From NCBI RefSeq assembly GCF_009389715.1, contig NC_052395.1:1798001-1862000 (forward strand): 64,000 nucleotides of DNA. Direction: 5' to 3'. The notes under the pieces were generated by a model. It did no database searches and was not told the DNA's origin. It saw nothing but the letters and a program-made list of their open reading frames with translations. Positions within the stretch are counted from its first letter, which is position 1. Every line of letters starts with the position of its first letter. Made by a program: the position numbers and the translations under genes. Below are positions 45,323-56,340 of this stretch, in pieces. This stretch comes from Phoenix dactylifera. Lineage: Eukaryota; Streptophyta; Magnoliopsida; Arecales; Arecaceae.

Positions 45323-46868
45323 TGATGGGGACATCAGAGCCATTCCTTCAGATGAGGGAGCCATCAGAGCCATTCACTCATGCTGCACCAGAGTTTGACA
45401 TCAGGGCCTCTATATTGGATTCATTTGAGTCTGCTTCATTTTTATTTTGCTACATTTTGCTTTTGTTTAATCGAGTCAATTTAGTCATTTTTTTTGTTTT
45501 AGCCAAGTCAATTTGGTCAGTTGTTTTGTTATTAGACAAGTCAATTGGGTTAGCTGTTAAGTCATGTAATTGGGTCAATTGATTGAATCAATTTTGGTAA
45601 GAGATTAATTGATGTAAAGGTCCAAGTTTGGTTAGTTGTTAATTGATTGACTTGGTCAATTGATTAACTTGATTTGAGAGCCGCATTTAAGTCATCATAT
45701 AAGGCCTATTTAAAGGCCACGCTTCGTGAATTAGGGCATCAAGCATTGAATGAAATAATCCCTTCTTGGATTTGGACAACACCTCTTTCTTCTCCTTTGG
45801 TGTGAAACCATCTTCTTCTTCATCTTGTGTCTCCATAACCTCTTCTTCCTGTGTCTCCAAAACTCCTTCATCTCTATTCTATTCTTCCCTACCTTTTATA
45901 GAGATCTTCTTCATCAACAGAACGTCGTCATCAGCGTGCTTTCATCTTCTCCAAGAGCATCATCTTCAGCAAGAACTCCTTGACAAACAAGGAGATTTTA
46001 ATGCTAGCTGCCGGTTATACCGTAGCCATCTGTTCCCATGCGTGAACCCCACCCTCAACAAGTCCTTGGCCATTAAGGACTTCTTCATCCACCATGCCAC
46101 TTGCCCCCTTATCTCTCGCTTTTGTGCCACCGAAATAGGATTCCTATTTCAGCCAAGAATCCCCACACACCAACCAAATCAGCCGCCCCCTTTCCAAACC
46201 ACACTAGGATTCCTAGTCCAACTAGGAGTCCTCCCCTTCACATGGCCCTCTATGGTGTTTTCCTTCATATTTGCAGATCTGATCCGCCACTTTCAGAGGC
46301 TTTTTTCTTCTATTTTCCATCTGCAATAGCCATCCCGACGCTCCTCTATAGCTTCCACCATCAATAGGATTCAACATTCAGCCTTGCTAAAATTTCTGCA
46401 TTGCGAGGTTGCATTCTTCGTTGCTTTCGGATCCACGAACGTAAGAATCAGAACTTCCGATCCACAATAAGTGATAAGTTCTCCTTTCTCTTGGGCTTGC
46501 TAATCTAATTGTGTGCTAGTTCTCTTGCATGATAGTCAGATACCTGAAAATTTATTTTGCTGTCAAAAAATTCAAAACCTAGGACATCTACTACCAAATC
46601 CATCCTATTCGCCTTTTACAATCTTGATACTAAGTTAGTGCAGCCTAGCAATGGGACGTTTCTCAACATCCCATGATCATATTTATTTAGAATTGGAATA
46701 ACCGTAATACTTGATTGCAACCTAATTTCTTAAGTTAATTAATTTCATACCTTAACTCCAAAATAACTAAAGTAAAAATCAGCAACATTTAAATTTTAAG
46801 TTACTTTTGTGAAAGCTTGTTTATCTCTGAAATCATAGTAAGTTGCGTTAGTAGGTTGTCCTGCATCA
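45323..46868 (+). repeat. 5' LTR of the chromovirus
   Basis: TGATGGGGACATCAGAGCC to TCCTGCATCA. The first third repeats the word GTCAATT many times (45470-45670), and the middle is rich in TCTTC. The open frame at 45766-46329 is fortuitous: its right-LTR counterpart loses frame. Confidence 0.9.
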
Positions 46869-46872
46869 TATT

Positions 46873-46884
46873 TAGTATCAGAGC
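46873..46884 (+). other. Chromovirus primer-binding site
   Basis: TAGTATCAGAGC, one mismatch to the Met-tRNA primer consensus, 4 bp after the LTR. Confidence 0.8.
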
Positions 46885-46948
46885 AACGTTTGCTAGGGTC
46901 CATTATTGACATTGCATCTCACGTCATCATACATAGTATTATCATTGC

Positions 46949-48036
46949 ATGCCAACCCGTAGCGATAAGGAGTACCAAACCACTCAACCTAAAGTCTCCT
47001 TAGCTACCCTGAATTCTGAAGTTCTGAAATTTCTCATGGAACAGTTCGCTGTCATGCGAGCTGAAAATGAAGAATTCAAACAAGAGGTCTATGAGCTAAT
47101 GCGAAACAGTAGGACTCCTGATCCGCCAACCCCCATTGCAGCCCAACTTGTAATCCTTCCCCATCCCCCTAGGAACTAACCACCTTCTGATTACCAATGC
47201 GATCTCGATGAAAGGCTAATGTGCACCATAAGAATAGAAGTCCCTACCTTTGTTGGTAAACTCGAACCAAGCATGTATCTTGATTGGAGAGCGGTCATAG
47301 ATAATTACTTTGAGTGGTACGAGATGATTGACGATAGAAAAATATGATTTGCCAAAATAAAGCTTATTGAACAAGCTTACTGGTACTAGCATAATGTTGA
47401 ACGTATACGTGAGATCCAAAAACTTCCTCGTATCACCACATGGTAGAATATGAAGAAAAAATTGAATGCGAAGTATTTATCTTTTTCTTACCGATAACGC
47501 TTTATGGATAGGTGGCAGAAACTAACTCAAGGAACATCAAGTGTCACTGATTACATCGCACGATTTGAGAAGTTTCATATAAGGTGTGATGTCGTAGAAG
47601 AGGAGACTATTACCCTGTCTAAGTTTCAGACAGGATTACATGAGGAGATCCAGAAAGAACTCATTCTGCAAGAGATTACTACTCTTAGCCAAGCATATCA
47701 GCTGGCTCAAGATGTGGATAGTTTCTTGAGGACACCTATGGTGAGGCGTTTCGACCCTCGCCTAGCACCTTCAGGAGCCCGACCTACCCAGAATTACCTT
47801 CCATAGCCCAGGCCACTTCCCAGTCCTTCCCATCAGCCCGGCCCTATCCTAGCACCACCTAAAGCATTGGGTTTGATCCCTAGAAGGTGGATTAGAACCA
47901 AAAGTTGGGACCCAAGAGACTGAATATGTCGAAGAAGTCTATGAGCCAAATATCGAAGATTATGTAGAAGACTTTGGAGACGAACAGTCTGGATTAGAAT
48001 TTGTCCAGACTGAACTATAAAGGGAGCTCACTGATC
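46949..48036 (+). pseudogene. Chromovirus gag, N-terminal part
   Basis: ATG at 46949 (MPTRSDKEYQ). It includes a short coiled-coil-like stretch (FLMEQFAVMRAENEEFKQEV) and the retrotransposon gag domain from about 47240 (PTFVGKLEPSMYLDW, then RWQKLTQGTSSVTDYIARFE and FQTGLHEEIQKELI). Stops lie near 47178, 47347, 47391, 47444, 47496 and 47804. It is cut at 48041 by the Athila solo LTR; I do not see the zinc knuckle. Confidence 0.85.
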
Positions 48037-49931
48037 CAAGTTGGTGCTTTCGAAAAATTGCTCTCCCAAGTGCAGGAGAATCGCACAAGTAATATAACTC
48101 GGGAGTCCGAGGTCGATTCCTCAGGAAACGATCTATAGATTATTAGCGTAATTTTTAGATGTAATTTTCAGTTGATTTTTGAAATTTAAAAGCAGAGGAT
48201 TAATAGATAATTAAACAAAGTTCAAGAATATAGAGAAGGCTAGGGATCCGGAATCCTCCTTAACAATATTACTTTCAATAAATAAACTCGGCGATTCTTG
48301 ATTAAAGATTAATATGATAGAGTAGTTCTAATCATGGAGTATACAATCTGAAAATATGAATTCAACATCTAAGTATTTATCGTGCCGGTTACGTCTACGA
48401 CAAATCAAAAATCGAAACAATCCATGCATCAATATATATATAAACCATAAAAGATCTATCTAATAAATAAATATTCAAGAATTCAAAACATACCAATGGA
48501 TATAAAACAATTAGAATAAAAGATTAGAGTATACTTGATGAAAGCAACATGACAAGGATTCATCCATCACCCTTTGCCAAAAGAGTTAGCAAGCCATTAC
48601 TAACATCAACTCCCCTATTTTTTTTCTTTTTCTTTTCCGAAACAGGGCATACCTTGTTTCTTTTTTTTTTTTCTTCTTCCCAAACGGCTGGAGCTCCTAC
48701 TCTGTTTCCTTCCTTCAACCGCAGCAGCTCCCGCCTCCTCCGTTCTTCCTTTTTTTTGTGTGGGAATCGGAACAACCCCCCCTCTCAGCCGACTACCTCT
48801 TATAATCAACTCTCTCCCCCCATGGATCTTCGGAATGCGCTGGAGATCAATGCATTAGAGGCAAACGGCTGGATCTTGGGCGCGTGAGGCTGAAGCATTG
48901 GAGCTAATCTCGGCCGGATCCGGCGCTGAGAACGGCCGTGATGGAGGAGGCGGACGGCTAGGCGGTGATCTTGGAACAGGGGAATTTGTCCGTGGGTGGA
49001 AACCGATCCGTGAGGCTCAGGATGCATGCGGCTGAGTTGCTTGATCCGGAAGCTGAAGATTTGATTGCAGAGAAGAGCTGGAAGCAAACGGAAGAAGAGG
49101 GTGGCACGGGATGCTTCACGGGCTGCCGGGATGCTTCACGGACAGCCGGGAGTGATCGCGGGCGGATCAGGAGGCTGGAAATGTGGAGCGGATGCGGAGG
49201 GATGGCTGGGCGATCATGAATCCGGAAGACGCGCGGATGGATCGCGATCTCTTTCGGATTGCCGCTGGGAAGCTTCTGGGACGTGTGAGCTGATCACGGC
49301 TGGATGTTGCTTGATCCGGAGGAGCTGGGACGTTGGAACGGAGGAGAAAGCTGGGCATTGATCACGGGACCTATGGGAGGAGCGGACGGCTGAGAATCAA
49401 GAAGCTGGGATGCTCGCGATCGCGGGAGAATTGGACGTTGGTTCGTGGACGCCGTGACTCACTTGCGGGAGGATGGGTTGCACGCGGGTTCCATCGGAAT
49501 GAGATGCATGGGTTACTGGGAATCGGTTGCAGTGAACTGAACGGCTGAACTTAGCCTCCTTCGAGTGTGCAGCTGGGGTCACTACAAGAAAAAGAAGCTT
49601 AGGCGACGCTTTTAAGGTCTTTACCGACGCTTATAAGCGTCGGTACATTTCTTCCTAACGCTTTCCAAAGCGTCGCCAAAGCGTCGGCTATGTAAGAGTG
49701 GAAAAAATATTTGCCGACGCTTTGGAAAAGCGTCGCTAACTTTTAGCGACGCTTAAAAGCGTCGCTAAAAACTCATTTAGCGACGCTTTTAAGCGTCGTT
49801 AAAAACTTTAGAATGTCACGCACTTAGCAATGTTTTAAAGCGCCGGCGTTTACAACCACTCCACCCGGCTTCCTGCGCGCCATTCGCCAACCCTCACCTA
49901 CTCCGTCAACCCTCCGTTTAGCGCCCTCCGT

Positions 49932-50187
49932 CAACCCCACCCCCTTTAAAACCCTCCCAAGTCCCCACCCCACCTCTCATCCACTCCATCCCAATCCTCG
50001 CCACCCATCCGGCTCCGGTCTCCGTCAACCCCACCCCCTTTAAAACCCTCCCAGGTCCCCACCCCACCTCTCATCCACTCCATCCCAATCCTCGCCACCC
50101 ATCCGGCTCCCGTCTCCGTCAACCCCACCCCCTTTAAAACCCTCCCAGGTCCCCACCCCACCTCTCATCCCCTCCACCCAATCCTCT
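49932..50187. repeat. 94-bp tandem repeat, 2.7 copies
   Basis: Units start at 49932, 50026 and 50120, each beginning CAACCCCACCCCCTTTAAAA. They are almost identical. The unit has a TATA-like TTTAAAA and C-rich motifs and sits directly before the P450 start codon, so it may be the captured and amplified promoter. Confidence 0.9.
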
Positions 50188-50258
50188 CTCTCTCTCTCTC
50201 TCCCCCTTTTTTTTTTGCTGAAACTCTCTCTTTGCCTTTGGTCTCGTGTGGAGAGCAA

Positions 50259-50635
50259 TGGATCTTCGCCATCGCCGTGTCCAAGCTCCGGGGAAAGCGC
50301 TTCGGCGACGACCTCAACCATCGAAATCTGACAGTTCTCGCCAAGCGCTTCGGCGACATCTTCCTCCTCCGCATGGGCCAGCGGAACCTCGTCGTGGTCT
50401 CGTCCCCCGAGATGGCCCGCAATGTCTTGCACACCCAGGGCGTCGAGTTCGGCTTCCGTACCCGCAACGTCGTCTTCAACATCTTCACCGGCAAAGGCCA
50501 GGACATGGTCTTCACCGTCTACGGCGAGCACTGGCGCACTGGCGCAAGGTCGTGCAGCAGAACCGCCATGGCTGGGAGGAGGAGGCCCGCCGGGTGGTGG
50601 AGGACGTCAAGGCCAACCCCAACGCCGCCACCGAG
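50259..50635 (+). pseudogene. Captured cytochrome P450 CYP73A (cinnamate 4-hydroxylase) 5' fragment
   Basis: Four segments of C4H first-exon coding sequence in order: the start ATGGATCT (50259-50266); [11 protein letters not shown] (about 50271-50303); [20 protein letters not shown] to [15 protein letters not shown] (50304-50538); and [20 protein letters not shown] to NPNAATE (50546-50635). Between them the membrane-anchor residues, the proline-rich hinge with its following residues, and a stretch after EHWR are deleted. The last junction carries a duplicated ACTGGCGC, typical of end-joining. C4H catalyses the second step of phenylpropanoid synthesis on the ER. The fragment lacks the oxygen-binding helix, ExxR and haem-cysteine regions and is frame-broken, so it encodes no enzyme. 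The open 197-codon frame over it (50246-50839) is in a different frame. Confidence 0.92.
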
Positions 50636-50770
50636 CTGGGTGGACATCTTGGCAAAGGCGGTGGTGGGGATGATGGCGAAGATGCGGCGCATCACGCCGT
50701 GGGCTTGGCACTTGGACGCCAAGCCCAGCGCCTTCTCCAGGACGAGCTCGGTGTCCATCATCGCATCTCC
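50636..50770 (-). other. Coding-like inverted segment in the Pack-CACTA, unassigned
   Basis: GC-rich. On the minus strand it reads [20 protein letters not shown] and continues with [13 protein letters not shown] without a stop. I do not recognise the protein. It could be a third captured piece or a rearranged part of the same donor gene. Confidence 0.4.
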
Positions 50771-51304
50771 ACCTCCGCCCTCCTAATTCCCCACCACCAC
50801 TTGTTGATCCGCCGATGTGGGGCTAAATCGTTCAACTGATTTTATTTAACTGAGATCGAGAAAGAGCAATGAAGAGAGGAGGGGAGGGGGGTGCGGCCTC
50901 TGACGAATTCAAAAATGGCCTCCGACGACGCTTTCAGAAGGGTCGGCCTTTTTTTAATTTTTCGATGACGCTATTTAACGTCGTCTTATCCCAGGAAGCG
51001 TCGACTATTCTCGACACTTTTTTAAACCGTCGACAAAAGACCAAAACTTGCCGACGCTTGCGACAAGCGTCGGCAAAAAAGCGTCGGTAAAACCGACTTT
51101 TCTAGTAGTGGGTTGACCCATACGGTTGGCTAGTCATCCGCGGAGATGCATTTTTTTAGACCCGATGCGCATTTTTGTTTTGATTTACGATTATCTGCAC
51201 CCCACAAAAATATAATATTAATACAATACTTTTATTATTATTTATTAGCAATAATATTAATTTAAGTAATGTGTAAATCGCACTTTTGTGCTCTCATCAC
51301 AAGT

Positions 51305-54300
51305 AACCAAAATTTTAGGCTTCATGTGGTTAGGTGTACCGTCGCCTAAACGAAGACCGAACAAGATTGGCGTAGGACCTCCCTGTTCTACACTCTCGTT
51401 AAGATCAATGAAAAAGCTTATAAAATTCTTTTTGATAGCGGAAGTTGCATCAACGCCATTGCTTCAAAAGTTATCTTCCGCCTCGGCCTGAAATCTACAC
51501 CCCATCCCCACTTGTATAAAGTAGCATGGGTAGATGACACATCCACCTCTGTATCGTAAAGATGCCTCGTTCCAATTCAATTCTTATCATATAAGCACAA
51601 AATTTGGTGTGATTGTATTCCAATGGATATAGGTTAGGTTATCTTAGGAAGACCATGGCTATATGATTTGGACGTTACACTTCATGGACGTTCGATCTCG
51701 TGCAGTTTCATTTTTCAAGATTAGAAAATTAGACTAAACCCAATGCCTCCTAAAGAGTCCGCCCCTGAAAATAAGAGTGCTAACTTGCGTAAAAACGAAC
51801 CACTTCACATCATTACTTCGAAAGCGGTAATGAAAGATATCAAAAGCCGATCACTCGTGTTTGCACTTGTGGCTCGAGTTATTAGTGTGGAGTCCAGTTT
51901 TGAGCACCTCGCCGCCGTAGCTCCCTTCTGGAGGACTTTCACTATATTTTCCCTGATGATCTTTTGAATGCACTTCTATCGATGCGTGATATCCAGCTTG
52001 CAATTGATTTAGTTCCGGAAGCATTTTTGCCCAACTTTCCACATCATAGGCTCAACCTAATTGAACATGCTAAGCTGAAATATCAAGTGAACGAACTCCT
52101 CGCAAGAGGGTATGTTTGTGAGAGCTCAAGTTCCTGCACTGTACCTGCACTCCTTACCCCCCAAAAAAGATGGTTCTTGGAGGATGTGTATTGACAGTCG
52201 TGCCATCAATAAAATTACTGTTAAGTATCACTTTTCCATTCCTAGGCTAGACGACCTCTTAGATTCTATGTCTAGTGCTACAGTATTTTCCAAAATTGAT
52301 CTAAAGAATGGGTACCACCAGATTCAAATCGTCCTGAGAATAAATGGAAGACTGCCTTCAAAACAAAAGATGGACTCTACGAATGGTTAGTCATGTCATT
52401 CGGGTTAACAAACGCTCTCAGTACTTTTATGAGGGTGATGATAAAGATCTTTAGACCTTTTTTGAATAAATTTGTCGTTGTGTATTTTGATGACATCCTC
52501 ATATATAGTCAAACTCAAAAGCTCCATCTCACACACTTAAGGCAAGTCTGCGATGTCCTTAGAAGAGAAAACTTCTTTGCAAACCCCAAGAAGTGTGCCT
52601 TTCTGACCGATCATGTCACTTTCTTAGGGTTCATAGTATCTTCTAAGGGTGTCTCTGTTGATCCTTTGAAGATAAGCGCGATAGTAGATTAGCTCGAGCC
52701 CAAGTCTCTAATAGAAGTACGTAGTTTCTATAGTTTGGCTACTATCTACCACTGCTTCATTAGAAGTTTTAATTCGATAATGTCTCCTATCTCAGATTGC
52801 ATGAAGAAAGAAGACTTTATCTGGACAAAATCTACGTCCCAAGCATTTAACGAAATTAAGAAAGATTGACAGAAGCTTCTATCTTGCGCCTCCCTGATTT
52901 TATAAAAGTATTTGAGGTCGCATGTGATGCCTCTGGAGTTGGCATAGGTGGCGTGTTAAGCCAAGAAGGTCACCCTGTTGCATTCTTCAATAAAAAAATA
53001 AACGACAGTAGGTTATACTACTCCACCTATGACAAAGAATTCTATGCAGTAGTGCAAGCCTTGCGACATTGGCGATACTATTTGCTATTGCAAGAGTTTG
53101 TCTTATATTCAGACCACGAGACTTTAAAATATCTCAACTCTCAAAAGAAATTGAACCATAGACACGGCCGATGGGTCGAGTTTCTCCAAGCCTATACCTT
53201 TGTCTTGAAGCACAAGGCTGGGGTTGAGAACAAAGCTGCGGACGTGCTCAGTGGATGGATCTTCCTCCTATCTGTGATGAGCACTAAAGTAATTGGCTTT
53301 GAAAGGATTAGGGAACAATATACCACTTGTCCTAACTTTAGTGAAATATACCTAACCCTGCGAGACGGAGTAGAAAGAGAACAAAATGATTTCTTTCTGT
53401 AAAATAATTTTGTTTCGCTCTAACCGATTGTGTATCCCTTGAACCTCATTGAGAGATTTCTTAGTATAGAAAAACATGCTAGAGGACTTTCTGAACATTT
53501 TGGGAGGGACAAAATCATTGAAATGGTTGAGAGGCATTTATTTTGGCTAAGTCTCAAGAGAGACGTGGCCAAAATTGTCGCCCAGTATCGAACTTATCAT
53601 CTAGCTAAACAACATAAACAAAACACTGATCTGTATACCACACTACCTGTTTTCGAGTGTCCATGGCAAAATGTCAGTATGGATTTCGTATTAGGGCTTC
53701 CACATATTTCTACTAGGCATGATTCTATTTTTGTGGTTGTGGACTGATTTTTAAAGATGGCTCATTTTCTTCCCTATTCTAGAATTTCTGATGCCTCTAA
53801 AATTGTCAAACTTTATTTTGACGAAGTCATTAGACTCCATGGCCTACCCAAATCTTTTGTGTCTGATAGCGATGTTAAATTTATGAGGTACTTTTGAAAA
53901 ATTCTTTGGCATATGATGCGCACCAAACTGAAATTTTTTTGCCTATCATCCTCAAACTGATGGCCAGACTAAAGTTGTCAATCGTAGTCTTGGAAACCTA
54001 TTGAGATGTCTGGTGGATGAACATGCTAGGACCTGAAATTTAGTATTACCGACAGCTAAGTTTGCATATAATAGTTTGGTCAATAAGTCTATAGGCATGA
54101 GTCCATTCGAAGTGGTGCATAATTACAAACCTAGGCAACCCATAGATCTGATCCCCATATCTCATCAGCATAAAGTGTCTTGAGTCTGCACAGTCATTTG
54201 CATCGCACCTGTATTCATTGCATCAAGAAATCAGCAAACATATTCACTCTAATAACTTAAAATATAAATTCTTTGCTGATTTGCACAAACGTTATCAAGA

Positions 54301-54785
54301 GCTAAGGGTAGGAGATTATGTCATGGTAAGAATTAGGCTTGAACGACTTTCTTTGGAAATGTTCAAAGTTCTAAAGAAAATTAGTTCGAATGCTTATGTC
54401 GTAGATCTTTCTGAGAACTTTGGAATTAGTGCGATATTTAATATTAAAGATTTTATCTCCTACAAAAAGATAGCAATTATTTCTTCTGACCCCTTTGTTG
54501 ATACATCTACCCTTGTTGATCACCCTGATCCGTTACCTATTATTGAGCCGTCACCTCCAAAATTTCATACATGCAGAGAACAAATAGAACATATATTAGA
54601 TGAGCAGGTTATGTCAACCAGGAAAAGAAGTTACCAGCATTACCTTGTTCGCTGGAGAAGTCGACCAGATTCTGACATGACTTGAATTTCGTAAGCCGAG
54701 TTGCAGCACCTTGATCCTAACTTTCTGGAGTAGTACGACAACCGGCTAGACCTACACTCGACGGGGTCGAGTTTTTTCAACCTGG
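51305..54785 (+). pseudogene. Chromovirus pol polyprotein with chromodomain, broken
   Basis: Resumes after the solo LTR. Retropepsin-type protease with ILFDSGSCINAIA (about 51430); reverse transcriptase from about 51990 with [33 protein letters not shown] and YFDD at 52482-52493; RNase H with VACDASGVGIGGVLSQEGHP (52915) and YSDHETLKYL; integrase with a zinc-binding segment (HFGRDKIIEMVERH at 53497) and catalytic region (MDFVLGLPHI, SDSDVKFM); and at 54570-54735 a C-terminal chromodomain (EHILDEQVMSTRKRSYQHYL, VRWRSRPDSD). YFDD and the integrase-last order define gypsy; the chromodomain places it among chromoviruses. Many stops and frameshifts (for example near 52192, 52390, 52692, 53402, 53747) mark it as dead. 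Confidence 0.92.
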
Positions 54786-54792
54786 AAGGAGT

Positions 54793-56335
54793 TGATGGGA
54801 TATCAGAGCCGTTCTTTCAGATGAGAAAACCATCAAAGCTATTCACTCACGCCGCACCAGAGTTTGACATCAGGGCCCCCAGATTAGGTCCATTTGATCC
54901 TGCGTCATTTTTATTTTGTTGTATTTTGCTTTTATTTGATTGAGTCAATTTGGTCATTTGCTTTTATTTTAGTCAAGTCAATTTGGTCAGTTGTTTTGTT
55001 ATTAGATAAGTCAATTGGGTTAGCTGTTATGTAATTGGGTCAATTGATTGGATCAATTTTGGTAAGGAATTAATTGATGTAAGGGTCCAAGTTTGGTTAG
55101 TTGTTAATCAATTGACTTGGTCAATTGATTAACTTGATTTGAGGGCCACGTTTGAGTCATAATGTAAGGCCTATTTAAAGGCCACACCCCATGAATTAGG
55201 GCATCAAGCATTGAATGAAATAATTCCTTCTTGGATTTGGCCGACACCTCTTTCTTCTTCTTTGGCGTGAAACCATCTTCTTCTTCCTCCTGTGTCTCCA
55301 TAACCTCTTCTTCCTGTGTCTCCAAAACCCCTTCATCTCTATTCTATTCTTCCCTACCTTTTTTAGAGATCTTCTTCATCAGCAGGACGTCGTCATCAGC
55401 GTGCTTTCATCTTCTCCAAGAGCGCCATCTTCAGCAAGAACTCCTTAACAAACAAGGAGATCCTAGTGCTAACCGCCGGCCATACCACAGCCATCTCTTC
55501 CCACGCGTGAACCCCACCCTCAACAAGTCCTTGGCCATTAAGGACTTCTTCATCCACCACGCCACTTGCCTCCTTATCTCTCACTTTTGTGCCACCAAAA
55601 TAGGATTCCTATTTCAGCTAGGAATCCCCACATGTCAACCAAATCAGCCACCTCCTTTCTAAACCGCACTAGGATTCCTAGTCCAACTAGGAGTCCTCCC
55701 CTTCACGTGGCCCTCTATGGTGTTTTCCTCCATATTTGCAGATCTGATCTGCCATCCTCAGAGGCTTCTTTCCACCATTTGCCATCTGCAACAGCCATTC
55801 TGACGCTCTTCTACGGCTTCCACCATCAACAAGATTCAGCATTCAGGCTTGCTAAAATTTCTGCATTGCGAGGTTGCGTTCTTCGTTGCTTTCGGCTCCA
55901 CAAACGTAAGAATCAGAACTTCTAATCCACGATAGATAATAGGTTTTTCTTTCTCTTGGGCTTGTTAATCTAATTGTGTTCTAGTTCTCTTGCATAATAG
56001 TCAAACACCTGAAAATTTACTTTACTGTCAAAAAATTTAGAACCTAGGACATCTAGTACTAAACCCATCCTATTCGTCTTTTAAAATCTTGATATTAAGT
56101 TAGCACACCCTAGCAATGGGACGTTTCTTAACATCCCACAATCAGATTTCTTTAGGATCAGAACAACCATAATACTTGATTGCAACCTAATTTCTTAAAT
56201 TGATTAATCTTATATCTTAACTCCAAAATAACCAAAGTAAAAAAATCAGCAACATTTGAATTTTAAGTTACTTTTATGAAAGCTTGCTGATTTTTAAAAT
56301 CATAGTAGGTTGCATTGATAGGTTATCTTGCATCA
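54793..56335 (+). repeat. 3' LTR of the chromovirus
   Basis: TGATGGGATATCAGAGCC to TCTTGCATCA. Aligns end to end with 45323-46868 with scattered substitutions. A short purine run CTGGAAGGAGT precedes it as the polypurine tract. Confidence 0.9.
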
Positions 56336-56340
56336 AACGA

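Larger units (their letters stand above)
49580..51110. mobile_element. Pack-CACTA carrying a cinnamate 4-hydroxylase fragment
   Basis: Termini CACTACAAGAAAAAGAAGC and TTTTCTAGTAGTG, 3-bp duplication GGT at 49577-49579 and 51111-51113. Sub-terminal regions 49600-49860 and 50910-51090 contain a dense array of GACGCTTTTAAGCGTCG-type palindromes. No transposase. Native length 1531 bp, close to the 1.5 kb of the other Pack-CACTA, with related ends. Confidence 0.92.
48042..51299 (-). mobile_element. Athila-family solo LTR, minus strand, with nested Pack-CACTA
   Basis: On the minus strand it begins TGATGAGAGCACAAAAGTGCG and ends TTTTTCGAAAGCACCA, matching the ends of the Athila 5' LTR at 60385-62020. 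Perfect duplication CAAGT flanks it at 48037-48041 and 51300-51304. Without the 1.53-kb CACTA it is about 1.72 kb. No internal region or second LTR is present, so it is the product of LTR-LTR recombination. Confidence 0.92.
45323..56335 (+). mobile_element. Ty3/gypsy chromovirus with a nested Athila solo LTR
   Basis: LTRs of 1546 and 1543 bp (TG..CA), imperfect duplication AATGA (45318-45322) and AACGA (56336-56340), Met-tRNA-type primer site at 46873-46884, gag, protease, reverse transcriptase, RNase H, integrase and a chromodomain in gypsy order. Subtracting the 3.26-kb nested insertion gives about 7.75 kb. The LTRs differ at many positions and the frames are broken, so this is an older insertion than the Sirevirus. 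Confidence 0.92.

Noticed and set aside
45766..46329. Open frame of 187 codons within the chromovirus LTR
   Set aside because: It lies wholly in an LTR, is low-complexity serine-rich, and the other LTR does not keep the frame.
50246..50839. Open frame of 197 codons as a gene
   Set aside because: It reads C4H-derived DNA in the wrong frame; the recognisable P450 residues are in another frame, interrupted by deletions.
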